Shown: positions 9,108-18,861 of the stretch, piece after piece
Layout: each line of letters starts with the position of its first letter
Numbering within the stretch: the stretch's first letter is position 1
From: Acidisarcina sp963790505
Lineage (GTDB): Bacteria; Acidobacteriota; Terriglobia; Terriglobales; Acidobacteriaceae
Reading direction: 5' to 3'
DNA: 64,000 nucleotides
Assembly: GCA_963790505.1 (NCBI GenBank)
Contig: CAWBOT010000004.1
Span: 124,001-188,000, forward strand
Position numbers and translations under genes: made by a program
Notes under the pieces: model-generated
Seen by the model: only the letters and a program-made list of their open reading frames with translations
The model's database searches: none
Told to the model about the DNA's origin: nothing

Positions 9108-10346
9108 TCAGCTCGCCGGCGCCGGCGAGACGCAGCGGAAGCCGAGGTGGTTGGTCCCCGTAGTAACCTCGCCTTTGCCTCGAGTTCCAACCATATAGCG
9201 CGAGCAGTACTGGTCGGTGCAAAGGAACGATCCGCCGCGATGGACTTTCTTCTTCTCCCCCGGCTCGGAGGGATCGAAAGGCGAGTCAGGCCCTTGAGGA
9301 TTGCGGGCGACGCCGGCCTGTGCCAGTTGCGCATAGTAGTCCGGGCGATACCAATCGGACGTCCACTGCCAGACATTTCCGGCCATGTCGTACAGGCCGT
9401 AGCCGTTCGCCGGGAACTTCGCGACCGGCGCGAGGCCAGCATAACCATCGTTACCGGCATCGTTATCGGGGAAATGTCCCTGGTGCGTATTCGCCATCCA
9501 TTTTCCGTTGGGCTTGAACTCATCGCCCCAATCGTAGATCTTGCCGGCCAGACCACCTCTGGCGGCAAATTCCCACTCCGCTTCGGTGGGCAGACGCTTG
9601 TGCGCCCATTTCGCGTAGGCCTCGGCGTCAGGGTAGGCGATTTGGACGACGGGATAATTGTCCTTGCCGACGATCGAACTTCCCGGCCCGGTCGGATGCC
9701 GCCAGTCGGCGCCCTTCACATAACTCCACCATTGCAAGTGGTCGTTAAGCGGGACGGGTCCCTTTGGCGCCGAAAAGACCACGCTGCCCGCAACCAGATT
9801 CTCTGGGGGTGCGGTGGGATACTCCTCGGCCGTCGGCGCCTTCTCTGCAAACGTCACATAGCCGGTCGCCTTTACGAAGGCGGCGAACTGGGCATTGGTG
9901 ACATCGGTCTTGTCCATGTAGAAACCGTCGACGTAGACGCGGTGAATCGGGCGCGAGTCGGTAGTCGCCTCCATCCCGACCTGGCCCTCCATTGGCGCTT
10001 CCTGCGCGCCCATGGAGAACTCGCCTCCCGGAATCCAGACCATTCCCTTGGGCGCTGGCGCAGCCGGATGCTGCGTGTTCGGGATCGTCGGTCCGAACAT
10101 CGCATTCATCGGCGGAGTTACGGTAGTGGGCGGAGTTGTTACCGGCGGCGTTGCGGTGTTGGTGCTCTTGGCATGAACGGTGCTATCGGAGGATGACCGA
10201 TGCACCGAGAAATAGGCTGCAATCCCGCCTGCTACGGCCAGTCCGCCGACGAGGACTGCGGTCCACCGTCTCCAGCCTCTCTTCGCGACGGCAGGGGGAG
10301 CGACCGGAGAAGTCGGCTTTTGCTGCTTCTTGTTACTCTTTGCCAT
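9108..10346 (-). CDS. Membrane-anchored formylglycine-generating enzyme (FGE-sulfatase family)
   Basis: 412 residues. After a Lys/Arg-rich start, one membrane helix (about 28-46, WTAVLVGGLAVAGGIAAYF) is followed by a Ser/Thr/Pro-rich linker and then the SUMF1/FGE domain: MVWIPGGEFSMG, RLPTEAEWEFAARGG and YDMAGNVWQW. Both copper-binding active-site cysteines of true FGEs are present, C376 and C381 (GGSFLCTDQYC), and NHLGFRC follows near the end. It should therefore convert the sulfatase motif cysteine to formylglycine rather than being one of the many FGE-fold relatives. The anchor and positive-inside rule place the catalytic domain outside the cytoplasm. Two sulfatase genes lie in this window. 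Confidence 0.9.
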   Translation of the reverse strand: MAKSNKKQQKPTSPVAPPAVAKRGWRRWTAVLVGGLAVAGGIAAYFSVHRSSSDSTVHAKSTNTATPPVTTPPTTVTPPMNAMFGPTIPNTQHPAAPAPKGMVWIPGGEFSMGAQEAPMEGQVGMEATTDSRPIHRVYVDGFYMDKTDVTNAQFAAFVKATGYVTFAEKAPTAEEYPTAPPENLVAGSVVFSAPKGPVPLNDHLQWWSYVKGADWRHPTGPGSSIVGKDNYPVVQIAYPDAEAYAKWAHKRLPTEAEWEFAARGGLAGKIYDWGDEFKPNGKWMANTHQGHFPDNDAGNDGYAGLAPVAKFPANGYGLYDMAGNVWQWTSDWYRPDYYAQLAQAGVARNPQGPDSPFDPSEPGEKKKVHRGGSFLCTDQYCSRYMVGTRGKGEVTTGTNHLGFRCVSPAPAS

Positions 10347-10487
10347 TGATCTGAAACCGTGGGAAACCAGAGCCCGAGTCGAACGCTGCTTCCCAGAAGG
10401 ATTCTACTTGAACTCATCGGTCACGCCGAAGACAACACCCTGAGTTGTTCTTTCATAACGCCTCCTACGGCTGCCGCGGCGGACCGA

Positions 10488-11702
10488 TCAGAAGGCTTCG
10501 CCCACGCCCACACCCCAGGTCCAACTATTCTTGCCTCGGGCGAAGTCGGCGCGTAGATTGACGTGGTACTTGCTGCTAAGTTCGTATCTCGGGCCTCCGC
10601 CCACATCGGGCAGGAAGTTATTGACTCTGAAGAACTCTTTGCCGCCGGGGACGACTTCGCCAACGCCGGTAAATCCCGCTAACCCAAACTTTTTCGGCAG
10701 GGCGACGCGATACTCAAACTGAGTGGCGAACATGTGCCGGTCGATGTATTGGCCGGCGGTATATCCACGGAGCTCGTTGTTTGCTCCGTAAATGCAATTG
10801 CCGTAGAAGGGCGGATCGCCGCCAGTGAAACAGCCGAAGAAGTTGTAAGCCAGCACCTGGTTCTTCGCAACGGTTGTGTACTTGTTGAAGGTGAGCCGAT
10901 AGGACTGGAAGGAGTATTTGCTGCCGAGATCCTTGGCGAAGAAGTCGGAGGTGAACTCGGCCTTCATTCCTGCCGTTGGATAGAACTGGTTAGGCCGGGT
11001 GTCGCGGATAACGCGCAGACCTAAGGCGCGCAATGTGGTGTGGAGTCCGATATCCGGGGGAATGGCGGGGATATTGCCGTCGTTCGGCTTCACGGTTACG
11101 ACGGAGTCTCCCGTCCAGAACCGGCCGCCGACGAAAATCTTCCACTTGATCACGCGCAGGAACTCGGCGCGAAAGACCTGGCCGGTCTGATCGAGCGGTA
11201 ACTTCAGCCCGGCATCTCCGGCGGCGGTCCCGATTCCGTAGAGGTTGTAGTCGATGTTCCCGTGACCATAGAGGCTGGTGATCTCATACCGGTCTTCTTT
11301 GAGATACAAATCTCCGTAGAGACCAAAGCCTCGGCTGCCGTCGTCGGTGATAAGACCGGCGGCTCCGATGACTGAGGGGGGAGATATCTTGTCGTTCTTG
11401 CTGAACGGGAAGATGTAGCCAAGAACCGGGACGACGCCGCTGCCGATTGCCGGACTCACGATTGGAAGCGGAGCGGCGACAATAGCTCCGCGCGGGGGGA
11501 AGTGCTTTTTCGGCTTGAGAGTGTGTAAGGCTTGCGCCTGCGCCATCGGCGCGGGGCGGCTGTCTCCGCCGCCCTGTTGCTGGGTGGGCGCGTCGACGAG
11601 TTCGATGTTGTTGCCAGGGTCAGCTTGTGCGAAGGCCCTAGCGCCAAGGGAGCCGCAGAGAAGTTCGAAGGCGATCAGACAGACAAATCTCGTTTTCAAC
11701 AT
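10488..11702 (-). CDS. BamA/TamA-like outer-membrane beta-barrel (surface antigen family)
   Basis: About 404 residues from ATG 11702 (MLKTRFVCLIAF), giving a signal peptide ending near ARAFAQA; the longer reading from 11804 adds non-signal sequence. The rest alternates in beta-strands typical of the Bac_surface_Ag barrel, with YPTAGMKAEFTSDF, the NNELRGYTAG loop (LRGY motif) and a terminal aromatic residue (GVGEAF) as expected for an outer-membrane barrel. No POTRA domains are evident, so it is a shortened barrel of the family rather than BamA itself. It probably shares a transcript with the following minus-strand genes. Confidence 0.8.
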   Translation of the reverse strand: MLKTRFVCLIAFELLCGSLGARAFAQADPGNNIELVDAPTQQQGGGDSRPAPMAQAQALHTLKPKKHFPPRGAIVAAPLPIVSPAIGSGVVPVLGYIFPFSKNDKISPPSVIGAAGLITDDGSRGFGLYGDLYLKEDRYEITSLYGHGNIDYNLYGIGTAAGDAGLKLPLDQTGQVFRAEFLRVIKWKIFVGGRFWTGDSVVTVKPNDGNIPAIPPDIGLHTTLRALGLRVIRDTRPNQFYPTAGMKAEFTSDFFAKDLGSKYSFQSYRLTFNKYTTVAKNQVLAYNFFGCFTGGDPPFYGNCIYGANNELRGYTAGQYIDRHMFATQFEYRVALPKKFGLAGFTGVGEVVPGGKEFFRVNNFLPDVGGGPRYELSSKYHVNLRADFARGKNSWTWGVGVGEAF

Positions 11703-11860
11703 GAAGAACCAGCCGGATACGGGAAGAGATTGAACGCCATGAACACATGGACCAACACCAACCTCGGCGGAAGAGCCATACTCAGACGCGACCGGTTGCG
11801 ACAATGCGCAGCACCGGTCGGTCGTCGCTGGTTAGGTTGTCGGCGCTGCTTGCTGGAGCG

Positions 11861-12244
11861 TTACTGGGACACAGCTTTGGCGGTGGCCTTGCTCGCGTCT
11901 TTGACACCGACCGCAGTCTTCTGTCCGGCCTTTTCGGTGTACTTTACGCTAACCTGGGTGCCGGTTTTTGCAGCCAGGTAGGTATCGACACCGGCCGTCT
12001 CGGTGCCCCTGGCTGCGTCTTTCGAGCCTTTGACGACGGTGCTGTCGGTGTATTTGATGGTGTGCTCGGTGCCATCGGCGCTTTTGACGACCATTGTCTT
12101 GGTGTCCTTGTCGACATTCTTTACGACCCCCTTGACGATATGGAAGACGTCGTCCTGGGCGTGCGCGGTGGAAATACCAATAGTCATCGCCAGTGCGACG
12201 AGTGCCACAAAGAGTGCTTTCAGCCGTTTGGAATGAATGAGCAT
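11861..12244 (-). CDS. Small secreted protein of unknown function
   Basis: 127 residues. ATG 12244 is chosen for its AAAAGGAGA site; the longer start at 12280 lacks one. The signal peptide is LKALFVALVALAMTIGISTAHAQ. The mature part starts with VKGVVKNVDKDTKTMVVKSADG, a pattern seen in small beta-barrel (OB-like, DUF5666-like) periplasmic proteins, and ends in a Lys/Ala/Thr-rich tail. No catalytic motif is visible. It lies between two envelope-protein genes on the same strand. Confidence 0.75.
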   Translation of the reverse strand: MLIHSKRLKALFVALVALAMTIGISTAHAQDDVFHIVKGVVKNVDKDTKTMVVKSADGTEHTIKYTDSTVVKGSKDAARGTETAGVDTYLAAKTGTQVSVKYTEKAGQKTAVGVKDASKATAKAVSQ

Positions 12245-12292
12245 TGCGTTTCTCCTTTTAGGTTGAGTGTTCCACTTCAAATCGATATGCGA

Positions 12293-14401
12293 CTACGGCT
12301 GCCGCGGCGGACCGATCAGCGGAGTCTTGACCGGCTTTGCCATTCCGTAAAAGACCACCACGCCCTGGCCGGCGCCCTGGGTTTGTACTGCTTCATCGAC
12401 CTGTCCCAAGGCATCCTTGAAGTCTTGCCAGTTATTGGTGACCCAGAGATCTCCAGCGGGACCGATGCCAACGTCAACCTGCAATTGCAATCCGCCGCCA
12501 ACATAGCCGCCGGGGGGCGAGATGGCGTCGCCTGTCTTTACGCCCGGCGGGCAGTGCTCGGTGCGGAAGCCGCATAACTCTACGATTCCGGCCGACGTGG
12601 AGGCGAAGTTGGAGATCCAGACATTATCGTTGCCATCGACGGAGGCAGCCCAGGGCCCGACGATGCCTTTGCCATACACCGGAGAGAAGGACGCCTCGGT
12701 GCCGTCGGGATGCAGCACCGTTATGCTGCCGCCTTCGTAGCCGGATTTCTCCGCGGCCATGGCAGGCACCAGGACTTTGGTCGCTCGTTGCCCGGCGTCG
12801 GGGTCGTTGTCGAAGTTGAACTTAAATGCCGCCAGCATTTCCGCGAACTTCAGCGCTCCCTTGGGTGAGCTGCCAAGTTTGTTCGTCACCCACACGTTGC
12901 CCAGGCTGTCGATCGCGAGGCCGCTGGCAGAGTACCCCACCTTGAACGTTTCAAATTTGCTGGGATCGGAAGCGGGGAAGCGAACCACATGGTCCGCAAC
13001 AGCGTTGGTGACCCAGATACGGTCCTGCTGATCGATGGCCAGAGCGAATGGCCCCATAAGCTTGCAGGGGTTCTTGAGAACATCTCCGGTCTTGTTTTGA
13101 CAGAAGAATTGAACCTTCGACGGATCGCCCTGGGGAAGCTTCACAACCTGCCCCTTGATCAAATCGAGCGCCCAGATGTCGCCGCTCGGCGTAGCGATAA
13201 TGCCCTGCATCTGGCTGATCTGGCGGTTAAAGTTCCAGCCCTCAGGCGGTGAAAGGGGCTTGCCGCTCTTGTCGAACTTGGTGATGTTCTGGCCGGTGAA
13301 GCTGGTGGGCCACGCGTTGTCCTGCGCGTCGAGCGTCAATCCAAAACCGGGACCCGCGATACCTCCGCCCCTGAAGCCCAACGGGCTGGGCGACAGCGCC
13401 TTGCCGTTGGGAGCGAACTTGCTGATGCCCCCGGTCCATGAGGCATCCAGGTTTTGCGCACCGACGGTGAAGTTGTCGGCAACCCAGGCGTTGCCTTCGC
13501 TATCGATCATGAGCTTGCCGCCACCACTCACGCCGCCGCCCGTGAACTTAAGCGGAAACACGAAGGCGCTGGGAGCGAAGGTGAGATACGGCAGGTACGG
13601 CGTATCCCGAAAGAGCTTTCCGGGAGTGCCGGGCTTGGGCAGCGGATAGAACTCATTGAGCAACGCGAATATCTTGTCCGGGTTGTGCCAGGGGAAGAAC
13701 GCCACGACCTCGGTCGCCAGCAAAGTCTCCGTTGGAGGACCTCCGCTCGGAGGCGTCGTTGCCGCGAAGAACCGGGCGCACGCGTCGGGCTTCACCTGCG
13801 TGATACAACCGGCCATCACGTCGGCTAGTGTGCCGAAATTGGCCATCGTCGGTGTCTGCGCGCTGTTGAGGCCGTCCAGGATCGTCGGTCCCCAACTGCC
13901 TGTTTCTAAGTCGACGAAGTTGGGCACGTTGCCTGCGGCAATCCGCAACTGGAGCGGGGAGCCCTTGATGGTGGTGTTGTCGATGAACTGCGCATGCGTC
14001 ACTACCGACGCGATGGTGGTGAACTCGTTGATGGTCACGCGGGCGGAAGGTTCAGCCCCGAGCACCGCCAGAAGCGCGATAGCCCGGTTGTTGCCCGCCG
14101 CTTTGTTCGCTGCGGAAATACCCCCGGTGGCTACCAGATAAAGACTGGAGCCCGGTGTCCCGGATGCCCCTGCGTATTGATTGATCGCAAATCTGCCCTC
14201 ATCGTCGCTCTTCGTCTGAGCCAGCTGCCTGGAATTGCCAGCGCTCGCTTCGAAAAGAGTTACGGTGGATTGAGCTATAGGAGCCCCTCCGCCCAGCACC
14301 TGGCCCCTGATGTCGGCGGCCAAAGCCTGACTGCTAAAGGACAAACTGGCCGCGCCGAGCGCGACAAGGGACAATATTCGAAGGGTTGGTCTGGAGCACA
14401 T
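12293..14401 (-). CDS. Secreted beta-propeller protein (NHL/Vgb-like) with N-terminal Ig-like domain
   Basis: 702 residues from ATG 14401 (MCSRPTLRIL) after GGAGGATGAA. A signal peptide ends at ALAAD and is followed by a carboxypeptidase-regulatory-like fold (IRGQVLGGGAPIAQSTVTLFE). Residues from about 290 repeat the propeller pattern: GNAWVADNFTVGAQN, DNAWPTSF, GDIWALDL, DRIWVTNAVADHV, GNVWVTNKLGSSP, DNVWISNF and GDLWVTNNW, resembling virginiamycin B lyase and SMP-30 propellers. Lyase activity cannot be claimed. It probably acts as an extracytoplasmic binding or scaffold protein. It sits between the outer-membrane barrel at 14443 and the small secreted protein. Confidence 0.85.
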   Translation of the reverse strand: MCSRPTLRILSLVALGAASLSFSSQALAADIRGQVLGGGAPIAQSTVTLFEASAGNSRQLAQTKSDDEGRFAINQYAGASGTPGSSLYLVATGGISAANKAAGNNRAIALLAVLGAEPSARVTINEFTTIASVVTHAQFIDNTTIKGSPLQLRIAAGNVPNFVDLETGSWGPTILDGLNSAQTPTMANFGTLADVMAGCITQVKPDACARFFAATTPPSGGPPTETLLATEVVAFFPWHNPDKIFALLNEFYPLPKPGTPGKLFRDTPYLPYLTFAPSAFVFPLKFTGGGVSGGGKLMIDSEGNAWVADNFTVGAQNLDASWTGGISKFAPNGKALSPSPLGFRGGGIAGPGFGLTLDAQDNAWPTSFTGQNITKFDKSGKPLSPPEGWNFNRQISQMQGIIATPSGDIWALDLIKGQVVKLPQGDPSKVQFFCQNKTGDVLKNPCKLMGPFALAIDQQDRIWVTNAVADHVVRFPASDPSKFETFKVGYSASGLAIDSLGNVWVTNKLGSSPKGALKFAEMLAAFKFNFDNDPDAGQRATKVLVPAMAAEKSGYEGGSITVLHPDGTEASFSPVYGKGIVGPWAASVDGNDNVWISNFASTSAGIVELCGFRTEHCPPGVKTGDAISPPGGYVGGGLQLQVDVGIGPAGDLWVTNNWQDFKDALGQVDEAVQTQGAGQGVVVFYGMAKPVKTPLIGPPRQP

Positions 14402-14442
14402 TTCATCCTCCCTGGCAGGCCTCAGCGGCACCGTTTTAGAAT

Positions 14443-15423
14443 TTACTTGAACTTATAAGTCGCGCCGAACAATATTCCTTGAGTGGTGGTGTTCAACACG
14501 TTGCCATTGTTTCCGTAGTGTTCCGTCAGGTATCTCCAGCCGGCTTGCAGCGACAGCTTCGGCTTCACCTGGTAGCTGACGATGCCGCCTACCTGGTAGT
14601 CCAGCGTGGCGCCACCCTCCCCGGCGTCCCCCAGAACATCGACCGAAGCCTTGGCGCCGAGCGGGACGCTGAACCTTGCGCCCAGAACAAAGTCCGCCCA
14701 GGTCACTCCCTTGTAGTAGCTCGCCGGCGTTGGCAACAGATCGAGCGTCGTTCCTACATGCCAGATCCGCGCGCCAGCCGTACCATACACCTTGATCTTC
14801 GGGTTGTTGACCATCAGGTAGTTGGCTTTGGGGGTCACAATGCTCTCGTTGAGCGTGGCCTGCACGGAATAAGGAGTTGCCGTATCGACTGGCACGAACG
14901 GGATCGACTTACTGTCCTGAAGCCTCATCCATAAGTAATCGATGGGGAAAGACCAACGATTGTAGGTCGGGGTGAATACCCCCAGAAGTCCGCCCTTGAA
15001 ATTTGAGAAGATGTCGCTCGAGCTCACATGAATGCTGGTGTCAAAGCCGCGAACACCCACCGTACCGTGTACCCCTGGTATCCAGAGATAGCCGGTGGCG
15101 TAATAGTGCCATGTGTTATCAGAGGTCTCGTCCGGAGCGCTTCCAAATGGAGAGCCGGACTGCTTCTGCGATGCCGTGGTGGAGGACTGCCCCTCCGCCG
15201 GCGGGTTCGCCAGTGTGGCATCCGCGTCTGAGGATGCCGAGACTGGCTTGTTCGCTATGGCGCCCCCATCAGACGGGGCGGCTGGAGCTGCGGGGGCAAC
15301 GGCAGCTTCAAGCCAGGGAACCGAAGTCGCGGCCTTTTCTTCAGACCACGCGGCAGGCGATGTGGCTGAGGCAAGTAGCAGCCCCATAATCAAGGCGGGA
15401 GAGATGTTGTGTGAAATTCTCAT
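14443..15423 (-). CDS. Outer-membrane beta-barrel protein of unknown function
   Basis: 326 residues, start at 15423 after GAGGAG. A signal peptide ends around SPAAWSEE, then an Ala/Pro/Ser-rich stretch to about residue 105 precedes a barrel region starting HYYATGYLWIPGVHG and ending with GATYKFK, an aromatic-rich end close to the outer-membrane insertion signal. The YATGYLWIPGVHGTVG start resembles barrels seen near sulfatases and DUF3300/DUF2950 genes, but I cannot name a family. It is first in the minus-strand run 15423 to 9108. Confidence 0.8.
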   Translation of the reverse strand: MRISHNISPALIMGLLLASATSPAAWSEEKAATSVPWLEAAVAPAAPAAPSDGGAIANKPVSASSDADATLANPPAEGQSSTTASQKQSGSPFGSAPDETSDNTWHYYATGYLWIPGVHGTVGVRGFDTSIHVSSSDIFSNFKGGLLGVFTPTYNRWSFPIDYLWMRLQDSKSIPFVPVDTATPYSVQATLNESIVTPKANYLMVNNPKIKVYGTAGARIWHVGTTLDLLPTPASYYKGVTWADFVLGARFSVPLGAKASVDVLGDAGEGGATLDYQVGGIVSYQVKPKLSLQAGWRYLTEHYGNNGNVLNTTTQGILFGATYKFK

Positions 15424-15631
15424 GGAGACTCCTCAAGAATGCGTGGACCGCGTATCGAAACAATAAAACAGCTTCTCGTTCGTAGGAACCGATTGCGATT
15501 ATCCCCAACCTGGGAGTCTTTAGGGAACTAGCAGAAGTCTCAGTGCTCGCAAGAAATTTCAACTGAGCTCATGCGTGAGTTGCCTCGCTCCGCCTTGCCC
15601 AGTAGACTAAATGAAGAGTCGGCTCCCGCGC

Positions 15632-15723
15632 GGAGAGGTGGCAGAGCCCGGTTGAATGCAGCTGACTCGAAATCAGCCATACCTTTACGGGTATCGGGGG
15701 TTCGAATCCCTCCCTCTCCGCCA
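15632..15723 (+). tRNA. tRNA-Ser (CGA)
   Basis: Acceptor GGAGAGG pairs with CCTCTCC before G-CCA (CCA is encoded). The anticodon stem GCTGA/TCAGC encloses loop CTCGAAA, giving anticodon CGA at 15668-15670. A long variable arm (TACCTTTACGGGTA) and the T arm with GGTTCGAATCC confirm a class II serine tRNA reading UCG. Confidence 0.97.
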
Positions 15724-16047
15724 ATTCCTCTCTTCAACACACGTAGCTGCGGATAATTTCCGCGGAATTGCGACCGATTCGGTTGCGAACTGCCAACCTT
15801 CGCCGCTCGCCTTCGTGATTGCCCTGCGTCGCACCCTCCCGAGGAGCCTCTCCGCAAGAGACTAACCGAGACCAGTCCTAAAACATTGGCCTCTCCTCTG
15901 CAAGTTTTGCCAGTATCCACGCACGGCCGAGTAAGAGAGGATGTCAGGCATGCGATAAGCAAGACGAGGAGCAGCCGAAGGCTGTGGACCTCCTCTCGGT
16001 CGGGTCGCTCTGCGAAGTGCTGAAGAGTGCCACAAATGAGGGACGCT
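15724..16047. other. Intergenic region between tRNA-Ser and sulfatase
   Basis: About 320 bases with no supportable gene. No integrase gene or repeat of the tRNA 3' end was seen, so there is no sign of a tRNA-site insertion. It should hold the sulfatase promoter. Confidence 0.4.
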
Positions 16048-18772
16048 ATGAAGCTTGCGGCTGCCACTAGGGAACATCGGTCCAGTACGACCCCTGTTGC
16101 TTATTCTTTTACCGTATTTCTGGTCGCAGCTTTTGCGGCACTCTCCCCGGTCGCTGGCGCGCAAGTGGTCACGGGCACCTTGGGCTCGGCCGATGCCACT
16201 ACCACCGTCAATGGGAAGCAGCTTCCCGCGCCGCCACCGCCGTTCGGTGGCGTGATCAAAGAAATGGCCACGGATTCGAAGCCCTGGTGGGCGCCCCGTG
16301 TCGTACCTCCCAAGGGCGCGCCCAACGTGCTCCTCATCATGACCGATGACCAGGGCTACGGTGTCCCCAGCACCTTCGGCGGTGTCATTCCCACGCCGAA
16401 CCTGGACCGCATTGCCAAGGCGGGCCTGCGTTACACCCAGTTCCACTCCACCGCGCTTTGCTCGCCGACGCGGGCGGCCCTGATCACCGGTCGCAACCAT
16501 CACTCCGTCGGCTTCGGCGTCATTGGCGAACTCTCCACCGGCTACCCCGGCTATGATTCCGTCATCGGCCAAGACAACGCGACCATCGCCGAGATACTGA
16601 AAGAGAACGGCTACGCCACGTCGTGGTTTGGCAAAGACCACAACACTCCCGGGCTTCACTTACAGCACCACGGCCGGCCCCTTCGATCAGTGGCCCATTG
16701 GCATGGGCTTTCAGTATTTCTATGGCTTTCTGGGCGGCGAAACCGACCAGTGGACGCCCTACCTCTTCCGCAATACGACCGCGGTATACCCATGGATCGG
16801 CAAGAAAGGCTACAACCTCACCACCGACCTCGCCGACGACGCCATCAAGTATCTGAGTGACCTGAACGCCTCCGCTCCCGACAAGCCGTTCTTCCTCTAT
16901 TACGTGCCCGGCGGCAGCCACTCGCCCCACCAGCCAACCCAGGAATGGATCGACAAGTTCCATGGCAAGTTCGATATGGGCTGGGAAGCCCTGCGCGCGC
17001 AGATCTTTGAAAACCAGAAGAAGCTGGGCGTGATTCCGCCGAACACCACGCTAACTCCATGGCCCGACGGACAGGCCGAGTACGGCGGAGCCAAGCTGCC
17101 CAAGTGGGATTCGCTGAACGCGGCGGAAAAGAAGATGTATAGCCGCCAGGCCGAGGTCTTCGCCGCCTATACCGCCTACACCGATTACGAGATTGGTCGC
17201 GTCATCGACGAAGTCCAGAAGATGGGCAAACTCGATAACACGCTGATTATCTACATCGACGGCGATAACGGAACCAGCGCCGAAGGCAGCGTCTACGGCA
17301 CCTTCAACCAGTACACCGCCTACAACGGCATCATCAATATGCCGATGGTCAAGCCCGTCCTGGCGATGAACGCTTTGCACTATAACGACTGGGGCTCGGA
17401 CAAGACTTATCCCCATATGTCGGTCGCCTGGTCTTGGGCCTTCGATACGCCATTCAAGTGGACCAAGCAGGTGGCATCGCATTTCGGTGGCACCCGGCAA
17501 GGGCTGGCTATTTCCTGGCCGGGCCACATTAAAGACGTAGGCGGAATCCGCACCCAATTCCATCACGTCATTGACATTGTCCCGACCATCCTCGAAGCCG
17601 CCGGCGTTCAGGCGCCGGAGATGGTCAATGGCATCAAGCAGAAGCCGATCGAAGGCGTAAGCATGGCCTACACATTCGATCCGGCAAATGCTACTGCACC
17701 CTCGAAGCGCGACACCCAATACTTTGAGATGGTCGGCAACCGCGCGATCTACCACGACGGCTGGGTTGCGGCCACGACGCCTCCCTCCCCTCCCTGGGAG
17801 CTGGGGACGCAGGCCGTGCCTCCCATCGATCAATACAAGTGGGAGCTCTACCACATCGCCGAGGACTATTCGGAATCCAACGACCTCGCCGCCACCATGC
17901 CTGACAAGCTGAAGGAAATGCAGGCGCTCTTCCAGAGGGAGGCGGCCGACCACCAGGTCTTACCACTGGATAACTCCGGCTTCGTGCGCGCACTCACCGC
18001 GCGGCCGAGCGCCATCGCCGGGAAAACGGTCTTCACCTACACCGGTGAGAACGCCAACATTCCAGATGGCAATGCTCCCAACGTGCTCGGCAAGGACTTC
18101 ACCATCACCGCCGACGTGACGATTCCGAGTGGTGGCGCGGAGGGAGTGGTTGTAGCCGAAGGCGGAATGATCGGCGGCTACGGCCTCTACTTGACCCACA
18201 GCTTTAACTGGTGGCTCAAGAGCGACCTCTTCAAGAAAATCGGATCGGGTTTGTTGATTCTCGGGCTTCTATTGATCTTGATCGGCAATGCTGGACCGGG
18301 AAGAAAGCGCCTCGGCTACGCGATGTTGCTCATAGCAGCGTTGGGTCTGGTCATGGTCTTTGCTACCGATATCTTCGGGCTCGGTAAAGGCCGGCCTATC
18401 TTCGTCTACAACATGCTCGACCTGGAACGCTTCCGGTGGAGAGGCTCATCGCTTGGCGAGGGCAAGCACACGATAGTCTTCGACTTCAAATATGATGGCC
18501 CCGGCGTCGGCAAGGGTGGCACCGGCGTGCTGACCGTGGATGGCAAAGAGGTCGACCGCAAGTCGATGGAGCACACCATTCCGTTTCTCATGCCCGCCGA
18601 CGAGAGCTTCGACGTCGGACTCGATACCCGTACGCCAGTCGACTTTCTCTATGATTCTCCTTTCAGCTTTACCGGAACCATCGACAAGCTGACCTTCAAC
18701 CTCGGCAAGTCGCAGTTGGAGGCTGAGGACCAAAAGAAGGTGGCGGATGCTGCCGCCAAAGCCAACGATTAG
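16048..18772 (+). pseudogene. Arylsulfatase (CSPTR type) with single frameshift and an inserted membrane hairpin
   Basis: Type I sulfatase hydrolysing sulfate esters outside the cytoplasm, about 907 residues once joined. ATG 16048 is chosen for GAGGGA upstream and a signal peptide ending VAGAQ. Metal-binding MTDDQGYG precedes the formylglycine motif CSPTRAALITGR (Cys 138). The frame breaks at the GGG of 16651-16653: removing one G joins GKDHNTPG to FTYSTTAGPFDQWP and the reading continues intact to 18772. A C-terminal lectin-like sandwich follows the catalytic domain and is interrupted at about 18195-18393 by two hydrophobic helices. The single G-run indel suggests sequence error, but a true mutation is possible. 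Confidence 0.88.
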
Positions 18773-18861
18773 CGGCCAGTGGAGCGGCGTCGACCACGAT
18801 GTTCAAACAATGCCCCTTGCCGCCTGCGATAGAAGCGCCAAGGTCAGACGGAGATCACGGC

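Noticed and set aside
9112..9129. Perfect 18-bp palindrome CTCGCCGGCGCCGGCGAG at the 3' end of the FGE gene
   Set aside because: It lies inside the coding end (Pro-Ala-Ser region) and has no loop or T-run, so GC-rich codon use explains it.
15632..16047. Genomic-island attachment site at tRNA-Ser
   Set aside because: No repeat of the tRNA 3' end and no integrase were seen.
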